From Shewanella decolorationis S12 (GTDB lineage Bacteria > Pseudomonadota > Gammaproteobacteria > Enterobacterales > Shewanellaceae): DNA of 64,000 nucleotides. Below, in pieces: positions 7,615-21,165 of this stretch. The notes beneath the pieces are model-generated. The model ran no database searches and was not told the origin of the DNA. It saw only the letters and a program-made list of their open reading frames with translations. Made by a program: the position numbers and the translations under genes. How positions within the stretch are numbered: position 1 is the first letter of the stretch; each line of letters starts with the position of its first letter. Where the stretch lies: positions 1 through 64,000 of the forward strand of contig NZ_AXZL01000069.1 of the NCBI RefSeq assembly GCF_000485795.1, read 5' to 3'.

Positions 7615-10200
7615 ATGAATCCTATAGATACCGATGATTTAGAAAAACATACCCCTATGATGCGTCAATATTTGACCATGAAGGCAGAACATCACGATAT
7701 GTTACTGTTTTATCGCATGGGTGACTTCTATGAACTCTTCTATGATGATGCAAAACGCGCCTCTGAATTATTGGGCATTTCCCTTACGGCCCGCGGCAAA
7801 AGTGGTGGCGATCCGATCCCTATGGCGGGTATCCCTTACCATGCGGTTGAAGGCTATCTGGCCAAACTGGTTCAAATTGGTCAATCGGTCGCGATCTGTG
7901 AGCAGATTGGTGACCCTGCTACCTCAAAGGGCCCAGTTGAGCGAAAAGTGGTGCGTATTGTCACCCCAGGTACCTTGACCGACGAAGCCCTGTTGCAGGA
8001 GAGACAAGACAATCTGTTAGCCGCGGTTTACCAAGGTAAAGTTGGTTTTGGCTACGCGACCCTCGATGTGTCTTCCGGCCGTTTCGTGATTGCTGAATTA
8101 GAAACGAAGGAATCCCTCGAAGCCGAACTACAACGTACGAATCCGGTCGAAATTCTCTATAGCGAAGATTTTGGCGCGATGGAGTTATTGCATCATTTTA
8201 AAGGCAAGCGTCGTCGCCCTGAGTGGGAGTTTGATTACGATACCAGCATTAAACTGCTACTGGCACAATTTGGCACTAAGGATTTGCACGGCTTTGGGAT
8301 TACCGATGCAAGGCTGTCGCTGCAAGCGGCGGGCTGCTTAATGCAATATGTGAAAGACACCCAGCGCACCGCCCTGCCCCATATCAATGCCATTATCCGT
8401 TTCAATCAAACCGATACGATTATCTTGGATGCGGCAACGCGCCGTAACCTCGAGCTGACACAAAATCTGAGTGGTGGTCGAGATAACACCCTAGCAGCCG
8501 TGCTTGACAATACCGCAACAGCGATGGGCAGCCGGATGTTGCAACGCTGGATCCATCAGCCGTTGAGGGACCATGCCCAGATTTTTGCTCGCCAAACGGC
8601 CGTGAATGAATTACTCAAGACTACGGCCCATGAGTCATTGCATGAGCAGCTTAAAGCCCTAGGCGATATCGAACGTATCATGGCAAGGCTGGCACTGCGT
8701 ACCGCTCGTCCAAGGGATTTTGCCCGCCTACGCCAAGCATTAAACCTATTGCCTCAGTTGCAGCAGTCACTCGCGCAGCTAAGTGCGCCCCATATGGTGA
8801 AACTAGGCCAACTCTTAGGTGAATTTCCCGAAGAGCAACAGCTGCTTGAGCGCGCCATTGTCGATAACCCGCCCATGCTTATCCGTGATGGCGGCGTGAT
8901 CCGCGAAGGCTACAATGCCGAGTTAGATGAATGGCGAGGCTTAAGTGAAGGGGCCACTGATTATCTGGTTCAGCTCGAAGCGCGGGAAAAAGAGCGTACT
9001 GGCATTGCCACGTTGAAGGTTGGCTACAACCGAGTGCATGGCTACTACATCGAAGTCAGTCGCCTGCAATCGCAGCAAGTGCCATTAAATTACCAGCGCC
9101 GTCAAACCCTTAAGAATATGGAGCGTTACATCACGCCCGAGCTTAAGGAATACGAAGAAAAAGTGCTGTCGAGCCAAGGTAAGGCGCTTGCCCTTGAAAA
9201 ACAACTTTGGGACGAATTATTTGATTTAATCCTCCCCAAGTTGCATGAACTACAAGCCTTTGCCAGAGCGGCAGCCGAACTCGATGTGCTGAGTAACTTT
9301 GCCGAACGTGCCGAAACCTTAGGCTATACCTGCCCAGAACTGAGCAGCGAAATCGGGGTAAAAATCGAAGCGGGTCGCCACCCTGTTGTTGAGCGTGTGA
9401 GTCAAACGCCTTTTATCGCCAATCCTGTCACCCTGCACAATCAACGCCGGATGTTGATTGTTACCGGTCCCAACATGGGCGGTAAATCGACCTACATGCG
9501 CCAAGTGGCGCTTATCACCCTAATGGCCCATATTGGCTGCTTTGTGCCAGCAGATCGCGCCATCATTGGCCCTATCGATCGGATTTTTACTCGGATTGGC
9601 GCCTCTGACGATCTTGCCTCTGGTCGCTCAACCTTTATGGTAGAAATGACTGAAACGGCAAATATCCTCCATAATGCGACCTCACAAAGTTTAGTCTTGA
9701 TGGATGAAATTGGCCGTGGCACCTCAACCTACGATGGCCTGTCATTAGCCTGGTCCGCAGCGGAATATTTAGCGCAGCAAGTCGGCGCAATGACGCTGTT
9801 TGCGACCCATTATTTTGAGTTAACACAATTACCGGAACTCATGGCTGGCGTCTATAACGTGCACCTCGATGCGATTGAGCACGAAGACACCATCGCCTTT
9901 ATGCACGCGGTGCAAGAAGGTGCGGCCAGTAAGAGTTATGGTTTGCAAGTTGCGGCCCTTGCCGGGGTACCTGCACGAGTGATTAAGGCGGCAAAGCACA
10001 AGTTACATCAGCTTGAGAGCCGCGATCATCAAATGGAAGGTGCTAATGTTAACGGCACTAGGGCACCAATCCAAACCCTGCTCGCCCTGCCTGAGCCGGT
10101 GGAGAATCCCGCCGTCAGCAAATTAAAAGCCATCAATCCTGATAACCTGACCCCCAAACAGGCGCTGGATTTACTCTATGAGCTAAAACGCTTGAGTTAA
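7615..10200 (+). CDS. mutS: DNA mismatch repair protein MutS
   Basis: MutS recognises mispairs and small loops, then recruits MutL in an ATP-dependent step. The 861-residue protein has the N-terminal mismatch-reading motif [11 protein letters not shown] (Phe-x-Glu), the clamp and lever region in the middle, and a C-terminal ABC-type ATPase with Walker [10 protein letters not shown] near residue 618 and Walker [17 protein letters not shown]. The C-terminal helix-turn-helix tail is present. It is divergent from recA across a 382-base gap, which holds the recA promoter and nothing else recognised. It converges on rpoS, with a shared terminator at 10243-10273. No strong Shine-Dalgarno is visible, but the start matches the family N-terminus. 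Confidence 0.98.
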   Translation: MNPIDTDDLEKHTPMMRQYLTMKAEHHDMLLFYRMGDFYELFYDDAKRASELLGISLTARGKSGGDPIPMAGIPYHAVEGYLAKLVQIGQSVAICEQIGDPATSKGPVERKVVRIVTPGTLTDEALLQERQDNLLAAVYQGKVGFGYATLDVSSGRFVIAELETKESLEAELQRTNPVEILYSEDFGAMELLHHFKGKRRRPEWEFDYDTSIKLLLAQFGTKDLHGFGITDARLSLQAAGCLMQYVKDTQRTALPHINAIIRFNQTDTIILDAATRRNLELTQNLSGGRDNTLAAVLDNTATAMGSRMLQRWIHQPLRDHAQIFARQTAVNELLKTTAHESLHEQLKALGDIERIMARLALRTARPRDFARLRQALNLLPQLQQSLAQLSAPHMVKLGQLLGEFPEEQQLLERAIVDNPPMLIRDGGVIREGYNAELDEWRGLSEGATDYLVQLEAREKERTGIATLKVGYNRVHGYYIEVSRLQSQQVPLNYQRRQTLKNMERYITPELKEYEEKVLSSQGKALALEKQLWDELFDLILPKLHELQAFARAAAELDVLSNFAERAETLGYTCPELSSEIGVKIEAGRHPVVERVSQTPFIANPVTLHNQRRMLIVTGPNMGGKSTYMRQVALITLMAHIGCFVPADRAIIGPIDRIFTRIGASDDLASGRSTFMVEMTETANILHNATSQSLVLMDEIGRGTSTYDGLSLAWSAAEYLAQQVGAMTLFATHYFELTQLPELMAGVYNVHLDAIEHEDTIAFMHAVQEGAASKSYGLQVAALAGVPARVIKAAKHKLHQLESRDHQMEGANVNGTRAPIQTLLALPEPVENPAVSKLKAINPDNLTPKQALDLLYELKRLS

Positions 10201-10242
10201 CACATAGAGTGAAAACTCGCGATAACATAAACACGAAAGCAT

Positions 10243-10273
10243 AAAAAAACGCCCTGAAAATTGGGCGTTTTTT
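10243..10273. terminator. Bidirectional terminator between mutS and rpoS
   Basis: Stem aacgccc/gggcgtt (10248-10269) with an A tract before and a T tract after it, so it can stop transcription from both converging genes. Confidence 0.85.
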
Positions 10274-10340
10274 ATGACTTATTGAACTTGTTTAAGGCTA
10301 AATTTCTAAACCTTAGTCTCTTAACTTTATTCTATGAACC

Positions 10341-11321
10341 TTAGTTTCTAAAGAGTGCCTCTACTGAGAGGCCTTGAGCACCCAGCAAATCACGTAGGCG
10401 TTTAAGGGCTTCTACTTGAATTTGGCGAACACGTTCACGGGTGAGGCCAATTTCTGCGCCCACGTCTTCAAGGGTTGAGGGTTCATAACCTAACAAACCA
10501 AAGCGGCGCGCTAACACTTCTCTTTGCTTGGTATTAAGTTCGTTGAGCCATTTGACCACTGAGTTAGAAATGTCTTCATCTTGTACTTTGTAGTCTGGGC
10601 CGACATTATCGTCATCGGCAAGCACATCGAGTAACGCCTTGTCGTTATCGCCACCTAAGGGGATATCGACAGAGGTGATCTTCTCGTTGAGCTTCAGCAT
10701 ACGGCTGACATCAACACTGGATACTTGCAGTTTTTCGGCAATTTCTTCTGCCGTAGGTTCGTGGTCAAGTTTTTGCGCTAATTCCCGAGCCGTACGTAAA
10801 TACACGTTGAGTTCTTTTACAACATGGATTGGCAAGCGAATCGTGCGGGTTTGATTCATGATGGCACGTTCAATCGTTTGTCTGATCCACCAAGTCGCAT
10901 AGGTTGAGAAGCGGAAGCCCCTTTCTGGGTCGAATTTTTCCACCGCACGGATCAAGCCAAGATTACCCTCTTCGATTAAATCCAGCAGCGCTAGGCCACG
11001 ATTATTGTAACGACGGGCAATTTTGACCACGAGTCGCAGGTTACTCTCAATCATGCGATTACGAGATTTTTCGCAGCCTTTTAATGCCTTACGGGAAAAG
11101 TAAACTTCTTCTTCTGCGCTAAGCAGTGGGGAAAACCCTATTTCACCTAAATAGAGCTGGGTGGCATCAAGATTTTTTTGCAGGTCATCTTGAACCTGTT
11201 GTTCGAGTCCTAGTTCTTGAACTAAATCAGCGGCAATATCCTCTTTATCGAGATCAAACTCTGCGGTATCTACGGAAAAATCTACTAGTTCTTCTGCGGC
11301 AGTGCTATTTATGCGGCTCAT
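10341..11321 (-). CDS. rpoS: RNA polymerase sigma factor RpoS
   Basis: Sigma-S directs stationary-phase and general stress transcription. The 326-residue protein has region 1.2/2 ([27 protein letters not shown], region 2.4 with [14 protein letters not shown]) and region 4 ([34 protein letters not shown]). The ATG at 11319-11321 (MSRINS) is preferred over the TTG five codons upstream because GGGAG precedes it at the right spacing. nlpD lies directly upstream. In enterobacteria the main rpoS promoter is inside nlpD; that may hold here but is not visible. Confidence 0.97.
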   Translation of the reverse strand: MSRINSTAAEELVDFSVDTAEFDLDKEDIAADLVQELGLEQQVQDDLQKNLDATQLYLGEIGFSPLLSAEEEVYFSRKALKGCEKSRNRMIESNLRLVVKIARRYNNRGLALLDLIEEGNLGLIRAVEKFDPERGFRFSTYATWWIRQTIERAIMNQTRTIRLPIHVVKELNVYLRTARELAQKLDHEPTAEEIAEKLQVSSVDVSRMLKLNEKITSVDIPLGGDNDKALLDVLADDDNVGPDYKVQDEDISNSVVKWLNELNTKQREVLARRFGLLGYEPSTLEDVGAEIGLTRERVRQIQVEALKRLRDLLGAQGLSVEALFRN

Positions 11322-11401
11322 GATCAAATCTCCCAAACCTAATGTAAACTGCTTGAATTACTGCAATTTTTTATCCTCCATGCCAACAAGGCCCTAAACA
11401 A

Positions 11402-12298
11402 TCATTGCTTAGGTAAATAGTTAAGTGGGTTAACAGACTGACCGTGGTAACGGATCTCGAAGCGAAGCATTACCTGATTGGTATCTGTACTGCCCATTTT
11501 TGCAACTGTCTGTCCTGCAAGGACATGTTGCTTTTCTTCGACTAAGATCTGATCTGCATGAGCATAGGCACTAAGGTAATCGTCACTATGTTTAATAATC
11601 ACTAAATTACCATAACCCCTAAGAGCACTACCTGCGTATACCACCCGCCCATCTGCAGCGGCTTTGATGATATCTCCGCGTTTTCCTGCGATCTTAATTC
11701 CTTTATTTCCCTGCTCATTGGCAGAGTATGTCCCAATCAATTTACCTCTTACTGGCCATTGCCACTGACTCACACTGTCTGGCAGTGTTGATGTCGGGGC
11801 GACGAGCGAAGAGTTAATATTTTGTTGAGCACTTGTTGCAGAATACGCAGGCTTGGCTTTCTGATCAAGTGTTTTTTTCTGCTGCTCACCTGATGTTGAA
11901 CCAGTTGACAAACCATCATTATCAACCTGTTTTTTATATGAATTTTCTTGATTTCGCTCTTTATCTTTAGATTTAATTCCACCTAAAGTCGTAGATGACT
12001 TACTCGCTTTACCACGGTCATCTGTTAAATATAAAATCTGTCCAGGGTAGATGGTGTACGATTTATCTAATTGATTAATTTTAGCAATTTCGGCGAAATC
12101 TTTACCCGCTGCCCAAGAGATCGAGTAAAGGGTGTCACCTTTCTTAACTTTATATGAATTAGATTTAATGTGGCCTTTGTTATGTTTGGAATAACTGTGG
12201 GAAAGACTTTCGACAGGTGCGGGGCGACTCGCCTGAAAGCTACAGCCCGCAAGCAACAACACTAAACAGAGGTTTAAGAGTAAACCCGCATTCAACAA
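11402..12298 (-). CDS. nlpD: NlpD-type lipoprotein, LysM and degenerate LytM domain
   Basis: Outer-membrane lipoprotein that in E. coli activates the amidase AmiC during daughter-cell separation. The 298-residue protein has a lipobox LLLAGC ending at about residue 19, a LysM peptidoglycan-binding domain (YKVKKGDTLYSISWAAG, about 48-92), a long Ser/Gln/Lys-rich linker, and a C-terminal M23 fold (about 180-295). The M23 zinc ligands are missing: NKGIK replaces HxxxD, AHA replaces HxH and RFEIR replaces HFE. It is therefore an activator rather than a peptidase, as in other NlpD proteins. Start is TTG with AGGAG at 6-base spacing. Confidence 0.93.
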   Translation of the reverse strand: MLNAGLLLNLCLVLLLAGCSFQASRPAPVESLSHSYSKHNKGHIKSNSYKVKKGDTLYSISWAAGKDFAEIAKINQLDKSYTIYPGQILYLTDDRGKASKSSTTLGGIKSKDKERNQENSYKKQVDNDGLSTGSTSGEQQKKTLDQKAKPAYSATSAQQNINSSLVAPTSTLPDSVSQWQWPVRGKLIGTYSANEQGNKGIKIAGKRGDIIKAAADGRVVYAGSALRGYGNLVIIKHSDDYLSAYAHADQILVEEKQHVLAGQTVAKMGSTDTNQVMLRFEIRYHGQSVNPLNYLPKQ

Positions 12299-12395
12299 TA
12301 AAAACTCCTCTTTAGGGCTATCTTACTGTTTTACCTAATCATTAAGGTCAAGTGTTTAACGAAGTGACCTAAAGCTAAAAACTTAAGTAAAAAAC

Positions 12396-13031
12396 TTAAG
12401 CGAGCTCACCATTGACCAAAGGCACAAATTTGACGGTTTCGATCACTTCAGAACTAAAACGGTCTGTGCGGCGGGTAAAGCGCATCAGTTGCTGCGTCTC
12501 TTCACCAACAGGGATAATTAATACGCCGCCTTCGGCTAGCTGGGATAATAAGGCTTCGGGAACCTTGGCCGCTGCCGCCGTGACCATAATGCCGTCGAAG
12601 GGGCTGCGATTCGACCAGCCCTGCCAACCATCGCCATATTTGAATGACACATTATGAAGATCGAGTCGCTTTAATCTTTGCCTCGCTTGGATCTGTAACC
12701 CTTTGATACGCTCAATGGTGCACAGTTCTGGCACTAATTGCGCGAGGATCGCCGCTTGGTAGCCAGAGCCCGTTCCCACCTCAAGTACCTTTTGCGGCTG
12801 ATGTTGCAGCAGTAACTCTGTCATACGCGCGACGATATAAGGCTGAGAAATGGTTTGTCCTTGACCTATGGGCAAAGCGGTATTTTCGTAGGCTTTATGG
12901 GCCAGCGCGTTATCAAGAAACAGTTCGCGCGGGGTATGGGATATTGCCTTAAGAACGGCGGGATGGCGGATCCCCGCCTCCTGAAGCTTTTTAGCTAAAT
13001 TCACCGCCGATGTTAAGGCAACTCGAGTCAT
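12396..13031 (-). CDS. pcm: Protein-L-isoaspartate O-methyltransferase
   Basis: Methylates L-isoaspartyl residues from SAM, starting repair of age-damaged proteins. The 211-residue protein shows the substrate-side motif [15 protein letters not shown] and SAM motif [16 protein letters not shown] near residue 80. Its ATG overlaps the surE stop (ATGA), indicating an operon with surE and truD. The order surE-pcm-nlpD-rpoS is conserved in gammaproteobacteria. Confidence 0.97.
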   Translation of the reverse strand: MTRVALTSAVNLAKKLQEAGIRHPAVLKAISHTPRELFLDNALAHKAYENTALPIGQGQTISQPYIVARMTELLLQHQPQKVLEVGTGSGYQAAILAQLVPELCTIERIKGLQIQARQRLKRLDLHNVSFKYGDGWQGWSNRSPFDGIMVTAAAAKVPEALLSQLAEGGVLIIPVGEETQQLMRFTRRTDRFSSEVIETVKFVPLVNGELA

Positions 13032-13777
13032 ATTTTATCTACCCAATCTTGCAATACCGATAATTGTCTATACGCGGTCAAGTCCACGGTTAAGGGAGTG
13101 ATCGACACATAACCATTAGCTACCGCATGGAAATCTGTTCCTTCACTCGCATCTTGTTCTACTCCCGGTGGACCGAGCCAAAAAATTTCTTTCCCCGCAG
13201 GATCTTGTGTTCGCACTATGCCTTCAGCCTTATGCCGTGCCCCTAGGCGCGTCACCCTGATCCCTTTAATCTCATTGAGCGGTAAATCGGGCACATTGAT
13301 ATTGAGGATCTGATCGCTCGCAATCGGGTGCGCTAACAGCCCCTGTACAATTCGCCGTGCATACACTGCTGCGGTGTGATAATGCTTTAATGCCTTACCA
13401 TTAAGCGAAATCGCAACGGCGGGGAAACCTAAAAAACGCCCCTCCATCGCCGCCGCAACCGTGCCCGAATATAAAGTATCATCCCCCATATTCGCGCCAG
13501 CATTAATGCCCGATACCACCATATCCGGCTCACCATCACAAAGCTCGCGTATGGCTAAGTGAACACAATCAGTGGGTGTACCGTGAACCGAAATATAACC
13601 ATTATCTAACCTATTAATTCTTAATGGGTTAGTCAAGGTTAAAGAGTTACTTGCGCCGGAACAATTACGATCGGGCGCGACCGTCATCACAGTGGCGATT
13701 TCGGTGAGCGCCTCGGTTAAGGCTTTGATCCCCGATGCATTCACCCCATCATCATTACTGACTAGGATGCGGATCAT
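13028..13777 (-). CDS. surE: 5'/3'-nucleotidase SurE
   Basis: Metal-dependent stationary-phase survival nucleotidase acting on nucleoside monophosphates and short polyphosphates. The 249-residue protein starts with the metal-binding SNDDG motif and carries [12 protein letters not shown] and [11 protein letters not shown], typical of the family. It overlaps truD by ATGA upstream and pcm by ATGA downstream, so the three are probably translated as a coupled set. Confidence 0.97.
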   Translation of the reverse strand: MIRILVSNDDGVNASGIKALTEALTEIATVMTVAPDRNCSGASNSLTLTNPLRINRLDNGYISVHGTPTDCVHLAIRELCDGEPDMVVSGINAGANMGDDTLYSGTVAAAMEGRFLGFPAVAISLNGKALKHYHTAAVYARRIVQGLLAHPIASDQILNINVPDLPLNEIKGIRVTRLGARHKAEGIVRTQDPAGKEIFWLGPPGVEQDASEGTDFHAVANGYVSITPLTVDLTAYRQLSVLQDWVDKI

Positions 13778-14901
13778 AAAGCGGGCTCGCCATTCTTTAT
13801 AACATTGACCTCTGCAACATCATTTTCAGTGGCGACATTAGCCTCAGGAGCATTCGCATCAGGCGTGACTGTCGCTTGCCATTGCAGCTCTTTCACATCT
13901 TTATAATCCACCAGCTCTCTTAACAGCGATGTCGCAAAACTGCCCGCAGGTAAGATAAACTCCAGCACTATTCCATCCGCGGTTTGCTCGTATTTAAGGC
14001 CTTGAGGTTCAAGCAGTAATGGGCGACGCTCCTGCTCAAGCCCCGCGTGCTCAAGGCCATAGCAATCTTCGCTCAGCTCTGCCATGGCCAGGGTTTCAAC
14101 CTCGGCGGCTTCGCCCTGCGGCAGCATTTTTCCACGGCCCCAAAGTGGCGCAGAAAGCTGAATATCTTTCTCAATTAAGCGCTTTAATACTACTAAGTCC
14201 CATTCAGGCGTGACGAAAAAGCTCTTACTACCCGCCAGCATCACGCAATCCCCCGCTAAGGGTTTAGTGCCATGATTCGCCAAACGATAGGAGACGACAG
14301 TATTGAACAGATTGGAGCGCACCGCAGACAGGTACATGCTGCGCTTATTACGGTCTTTCACCTTTTTACCCGCCAGCATTTGCCGTCCCATCACCAGGTT
14401 TTTACCATCGTGACCGAAACGCTGCTCACCGAAATAGTTAGGCACACCAATTTGGCTGACTTTTTCGATGCGGCTGATAATATCTTCCACGTTTGTAACA
14501 TTGCGCAGGGTAAGAATAAAACGGTTGCCCAAGAGCGCGCCAATACGCAGTTTTTTGCTGTGGCGACTGCTGGATAATATGGTTAAGCGCTCGCTGTTAA
14601 GCTCGCTCCACGCGGGGGTTTCTTTACCTGGGATACGAATGCCAAACCACTGTTCTGTGATGGCATTTTTATCTTTTTGTCCGGCATAGGTCACTTCTTT
14701 CGGATGAACCTTAGCGAACTTCGCTAGCATTTCAGCCACTTGCACCGTGTTCAGCCCATCCTTACGAATGTGGACTAAATGATGCTCGCCCTCGCCCGAC
14801 GGGCTAAAAGGCAAAATCTCTTTCACGATAAAGTCGCTGTTAACGGTTCTTAAATCGGCAGTGGCCGTCGGTTTGCCGTACAGGTAATGTAGTTCGCTCA
14901 T
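13774..14901 (-). CDS. truD: tRNA pseudouridine(13) synthase TruD
   Basis: Isomerises U13 of tRNA-Glu to pseudouridine. The 375-residue protein has the catalytic motif [18 protein letters not shown] with its Asp near residue 81, then [11 protein letters not shown] and [11 protein letters not shown]. The last 35 residues are rich in Ala, Asn, Glu and Val and look like a low-complexity tail beyond the usual fold. It lies 29 bases after ispF. Confidence 0.96.
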   Translation of the reverse strand: MSELHYLYGKPTATADLRTVNSDFIVKEILPFSPSGEGEHHLVHIRKDGLNTVQVAEMLAKFAKVHPKEVTYAGQKDKNAITEQWFGIRIPGKETPAWSELNSERLTILSSSRHSKKLRIGALLGNRFILTLRNVTNVEDIISRIEKVSQIGVPNYFGEQRFGHDGKNLVMGRQMLAGKKVKDRNKRSMYLSAVRSNLFNTVVSYRLANHGTKPLAGDCVMLAGSKSFFVTPEWDLVVLKRLIEKDIQLSAPLWGRGKMLPQGEAAEVETLAMAELSEDCYGLEHAGLEQERRPLLLEPQGLKYEQTADGIVLEFILPAGSFATSLLRELVDYKDVKELQWQATVTPDANAPEANVATENDVAEVNVIKNGEPAL

Positions 14902-14930
14902 GGGTCTTTCTTATCTCTTAAAGTTTCAGG

Positions 14931-15410
14931 CTATTGGCGGCTGAGTAATACAACGGCTTCAACCGCAATGCCTTCTTTACGGCCGGTAAAGCCGAGTTTT
15001 TCGGTGGTGGTGGCCTTAACGTTGATATCGGCAATGTCAGCATTAAGATCGGCCGCCAACACTTGGCGCATATCCTCGATATACGGCGCCATCTTAGGTG
15101 CCTGAGCAATGATAGTGACATCCAGATTACCCAGCTCAAATCCCTTCGCCCGCGCTAACGCATAACAGTGTCGCAGCAAGACGCGACTATCGGCGCCCTT
15201 ATAGGCGGCATCGGTATCGGGGAAATGTTTACCAATATCCCCAAGGGCCATCGCCCCTAGAATGGCATCGGAGATGGCATGCAACACCACATCACCGTCG
15301 GAATGAGCCACTAGCCCAGTTTCGTAGGGGACTTCGACCCCACATAAAATTAACGGGCGCGCTTCACCAAATTTATGGACATCAAAACCATGGCCGATTC
15401 GGATTTTCAT
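14931..15410 (-). CDS. ispF: 2-C-methyl-D-erythritol 2,4-cyclodiphosphate synthase
   Basis: Fifth step of the MEP isoprenoid pathway: cyclises CDP-methylerythritol 2-phosphate with release of CMP. The 159-residue protein has the zinc-binding [23 protein letters not shown] and [13 protein letters not shown] motifs of the trimeric enzyme. It follows ispD after a 51-base gap in the same direction. Confidence 0.98.
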   Translation of the reverse strand: MKIRIGHGFDVHKFGEARPLILCGVEVPYETGLVAHSDGDVVLHAISDAILGAMALGDIGKHFPDTDAAYKGADSRVLLRHCYALARAKGFELGNLDVTIIAQAPKMAPYIEDMRQVLAADLNADIADINVKATTTEKLGFTGRKEGIAVEAVVLLSRQ

Positions 15411-15461
15411 TACTTATTTCCTAACGTATTTAATAAATTGCGCAATTCACTCTGCTTGGCT

Positions 15462-16211
15462 TCAAGCATTCGCGCGCAGTAAAAAAAGCTCTGCCAACTC
15501 CAAATCATCGGGATGGGTGACTTTAATATTATCCGCCCGCCCCGCGACCAAACCAGGGGAAATGCCCGCCCACTCCATCGCCGAGGCCTCATCGGTCACG
15601 ACAGCCCCCGCGGCAAGCGCGGCTTTTAAATGTAATCGCAACAAGGAGGTTGGGAATAACTGCGGCGTCAACGCATGCCAGAGATTATCGCGGCAAACAG
15701 TCGAGCTGATTTCACCTAAGCTATTGGCGCGCTTCATGGTATCCCGCACAGGCATGGCTAAAATCGCCCCTTGGGGAAAGTGCACCCGCGATGCCAACAA
15801 TTTATCTATGTCTTGCGAAGTCAGGCAGGGTCTGGCCGCATCGTGAACTAAGGCCCAACCATTGTCTGGCGCCTTATCGAGTGCCGCGAGTACCGAGTCG
15901 GCGCGCTCAGAGCCGCCAATAACAGTTACCAGCTTGGGATGTTTGGCCTGCGGCAACGCGGCAAACTCAGTATCCTCGGGATGCAGCGCCACAATCACTT
16001 GGTTAATTTGCGGATGAGACAGTAACTTGTCTAAGGTATGGGCCAGAATGCTTTGCCCGAGCAAGGTTAAATATTGCTTGGGTTTGCTTGCGCCCATGCG
16101 GCTACCAATCCCCGCGGCGGGCACAATCGCCACCACATGGTGCGAGAAAGGATCAATTTGAACTGCAATTTGGGTTTCGACCTGCGGCGCGGCCTCTAAT
16201 ACGGTATCCAT
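15462..16211 (-). CDS. ispD: 2-C-methyl-D-erythritol 4-phosphate cytidylyltransferase
   Basis: Third step of the MEP pathway: joins CTP and methylerythritol 4-phosphate. The nucleotide-binding motif VPAAGIGSRMGASKPKQYL, the VHDAARPC motif and IKVTHPDDLELAE at the C-terminus are clear. I place the start at the ATG at 16211 (MDTVLEAAPQ, 249 residues), because GGAG lies 5 bases before it and the ftsB stop is 10 bases upstream. A longer GTG-started form (to 16253) would overlap ftsB and has only a weak ribosome site. The N-terminus still carries about 25 residues more than the core fold. Confidence 0.95.
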   Translation of the reverse strand: MDTVLEAAPQVETQIAVQIDPFSHHVVAIVPAAGIGSRMGASKPKQYLTLLGQSILAHTLDKLLSHPQINQVIVALHPEDTEFAALPQAKHPKLVTVIGGSERADSVLAALDKAPDNGWALVHDAARPCLTSQDIDKLLASRVHFPQGAILAMPVRDTMKRANSLGEISSTVCRDNLWHALTPQLFPTSLLRLHLKAALAAGAVVTDEASAMEWAGISPGLVAGRADNIKVTHPDDLELAELFLLRANA

Positions 16212-16221
16212 AGGCGCTCCG

Positions 16222-16521
16222 TTACTGCGAGGGACTCGATACTGAACGGTCACCGCCCACCACGCGATAGAAGGTTTCGCCTTCTTTCACCATGCCCAGC
16301 TCGTTACGCGCCCGCTCTTCAATCGCCTCGGTGCCACTCTTAAGGTCGATAATTTCCTCTTTAAGCACTTGATTACGCTCATTGAGTTTTGCATTACCTT
16401 CTTGCTGAGCCGCGATCTGTTTTTGCAGAACAAAGTATTCGGGCAGGCTGTTATCGCCCGACCACAGCCGATATTGCAGCAAACCGAGAAGCACTATGAG
16501 TGCAATGACAAAGAATTTCAT
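16222..16521 (-). CDS. ftsB: Cell division protein FtsB
   Basis: Small bitopic inner-membrane protein of the FtsQLB divisome complex. The 99-residue product starts MKFFVIALIVLLGLLQYRLW, a single membrane segment, followed by a coiled coil (about residues 28-70, with LQKQI, LNERNQVLKEEI) and a short periplasmic tail. An upstream extension of 19 codons is possible but not family-like. ftsB next to ispD is a conserved gammaproteobacterial pairing. Confidence 0.95.
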   Translation of the reverse strand: MKFFVIALIVLLGLLQYRLWSGDNSLPEYFVLQKQIAAQQEGNAKLNERNQVLKEEIIDLKSGTEAIEERARNELGMVKEGETFYRVVGGDRSVSSPSQ

Positions 16522-16576
16522 GGAGGAATTAGCGTCAGTATCTTGAATTAAAAAAATATACTGCAGATAGTACAAC

Positions 16577-16606
16577 AAAAAAGGCCACCAAGTGGTGGCC
16601 TTTTTA
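16577..16606. terminator. eno terminator
   Basis: Stem aaggccacca/tggtggcctt (16581-16602) with A tract on one side and T tract on the other. It lies 15 bases beyond the eno stop and upstream of ftsB, which marks a transcription boundary between eno and the ftsB-ispD group. Confidence 0.85.
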
Positions 16607-16621
16607 CATCAGACGACTAAA

Positions 16622-17929
<1,308 letters not shown>

Positions 17930-18093
17930 TTAAGTTTAAAAGAGAAAAGAAAAAACCAATACCAATGGGAATTAACAGATGTAGAGTACGACCAAAATCT
18001 TTAAATTCCGTTTACTATTTCCGTCTATACGCATGTCGTTTATACACATGGGTATGAGTTTTGACTCATGATTACGCGGCCTGAGTGTAACAA

Positions 18094-18125
18094 AAGGCCG
18101 GGCCCACTGTCGCGGGTCCGGCCTT
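18094..18125 (-). terminator. pyrG terminator
   Basis: Long GC-rich stem aaggccgggccc/gggtccggcctt, 5 bases beyond the pyrG stop, with a short T-rich stretch on the minus strand. Confidence 0.7.
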
Positions 18126-18130
18126 AAAAT

Positions 18131-19819
<1,689 letters not shown>

Positions 19820-19887
19820 CTAGGACGGGGCAGTAGTATACCAAAGGTGTTGCCATTCGACAAACACCAATCCGGATAATTTGCCCT

Positions 19888-20766
19888 TTATCTTGGTTCG
19901 CCCTGTTTAACCTTATCCCAGTAGGCATCTAACTCTTCTAAGCTATGTTCTTCTAATGCTTTATTATTTTGTCTCGCAAATGCCTCTACACCTTTAAAAC
20001 GGCGTTCAAATTTAACATTGGCTTGGCGCAGCGCTTGTTCTGGGTCCACCTTTAAATGACGCGCCAAATTCACCACCGCAAATAATAAGTCGCCCATTTC
20101 GGCCTGCACTTTGGCTTGGTCAAGCCTTGGCTGGTTCACCTCCGCCAGCACCTCATCAATTTCTTCATGGATTTTTGCGACAACGGGCTCGAGCTCAGGC
20201 CAATCGAACCCGACACGAGCTACCCGCTGCTGAATTTTGATTGAACGGGATAACGCCGGCTGTGCGCGCGGAATATCATCAAGCACAGAAACTTCGTTTG
20301 ATGAAGTCACCCCAGCCGCCAGAGCCTTTTGTTCACGCTCGCTGGCTTTGATTGCCTCCCAATTGGCCTTCATCTGCTGACTACTAGCATCCGCCTCAAA
20401 CGTAGCTTCACCAAACACATGGGGATGACGGCGGGTCAGTTTATCGGTGATTTTATTAACGACAGTGCTAAAATCAAACCTGCCCTGCTCTTTGCCAAGC
20501 TGGCAATAAAACACTACTTGGAATAATAAATCCCCCAGCTCATCGGGCAGCTCGTCTAGGGCTAAACGTTCAATAGTATCAGCCACCTCATAGGCCTCTT
20601 CGAGGGTAAAAGGCACTATGGTTTGAAAGGTCTGCACCTTATCCCAAGGACAACCCGTTTGCGGATCGCGCAGCTTCTCCATAATCTTCAGTAGCGGCGC
20701 AACATCGGTTGCTGAAAGTGCTGTTGCGGGAAGCTCAGTAATAGAAGGCGTGGTATGGGAAGTCAT
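19888..20766 (-). CDS. mazG: Nucleoside triphosphate pyrophosphohydrolase MazG
   Basis: Hydrolyses NTPs and dNTPs to monophosphates and pyrophosphate; in E. coli it lowers ppGpp during starvation. The 292-residue protein has two MazG domains: the first has CPWDKVQTFQTI, EEAYEVADTI and DELGDLLFQVVF, the second has HEEIDEVLAEV and EMGDLLFAVVNLARH. The first 20 residues are an unconserved leader. AAGGA lies 7 bases before the ATG. In related genomes it neighbours relA; here two accessory genes lie between them. Confidence 0.96.
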   Translation of the reverse strand: MTSHTTPSITELPATALSATDVAPLLKIMEKLRDPQTGCPWDKVQTFQTIVPFTLEEAYEVADTIERLALDELPDELGDLLFQVVFYCQLGKEQGRFDFSTVVNKITDKLTRRHPHVFGEATFEADASSQQMKANWEAIKASEREQKALAAGVTSSNEVSVLDDIPRAQPALSRSIKIQQRVARVGFDWPELEPVVAKIHEEIDEVLAEVNQPRLDQAKVQAEMGDLLFAVVNLARHLKVDPEQALRQANVKFERRFKGVEAFARQNNKALEEHSLEELDAYWDKVKQGEPR

Positions 20767-21165
20767 GCTGATATCCTTTCAAGAGAGTCGACACAGGTGC
20801 AGGATGCGTAAACAGGAATACACTCAAGCTGAGTCGTGTCGCAACTAAGACAGTAATAATGGCAATAAATGCCAATGATAAAGTAGCCAAGCTCAAAGTG
20901 CTATTTTGAGTCAGAGATAAGGTTTTAGTGAAGAAGATATTGCCCCATTATCATTTGGGGCTGTTTCTCCATAACATTCTGAATATGGGTCTTTTTGAAC
21001 TAATTCTACCAATGACAAGACTTTAGGTTAGTAGACGGCATTTTAATGCAATTTATATCAAGTTGTATTCACGCAGACTCTCATAACTTATTCATATGGC
21101 TTGTATTGCCCATTTAGCTTAAGCAAGATATACGTCAACAGCGCAATAACCTAACTCAGGGAATT
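20767..21165. other. Gene-free boundary of the accessory insertion
   Basis: About 400 AT-rich bases between mazG and the first accessory gene. The only clear structure is a hairpin gcccca-N8-tggggc at 20942-20961, followed on the plus strand by a modestly T-rich stretch. It could be a terminator left from a lost gene. No ORF, transposase or attachment repeat was recognised. Confidence 0.5.

Noticed and set aside
15410..15592. 60-codon ORF overlapping the ispD end and the gap to ispF
   Set aside because: It is an alternative frame of ispD, which ends normally at 15462; no ribosome site.
16212..16253. Upstream GTG start for ispD overlapping ftsB
   Set aside because: The ATG at 16211 has a clear GGAG site and directly follows the ftsB stop; the upstream extension lacks a good site.
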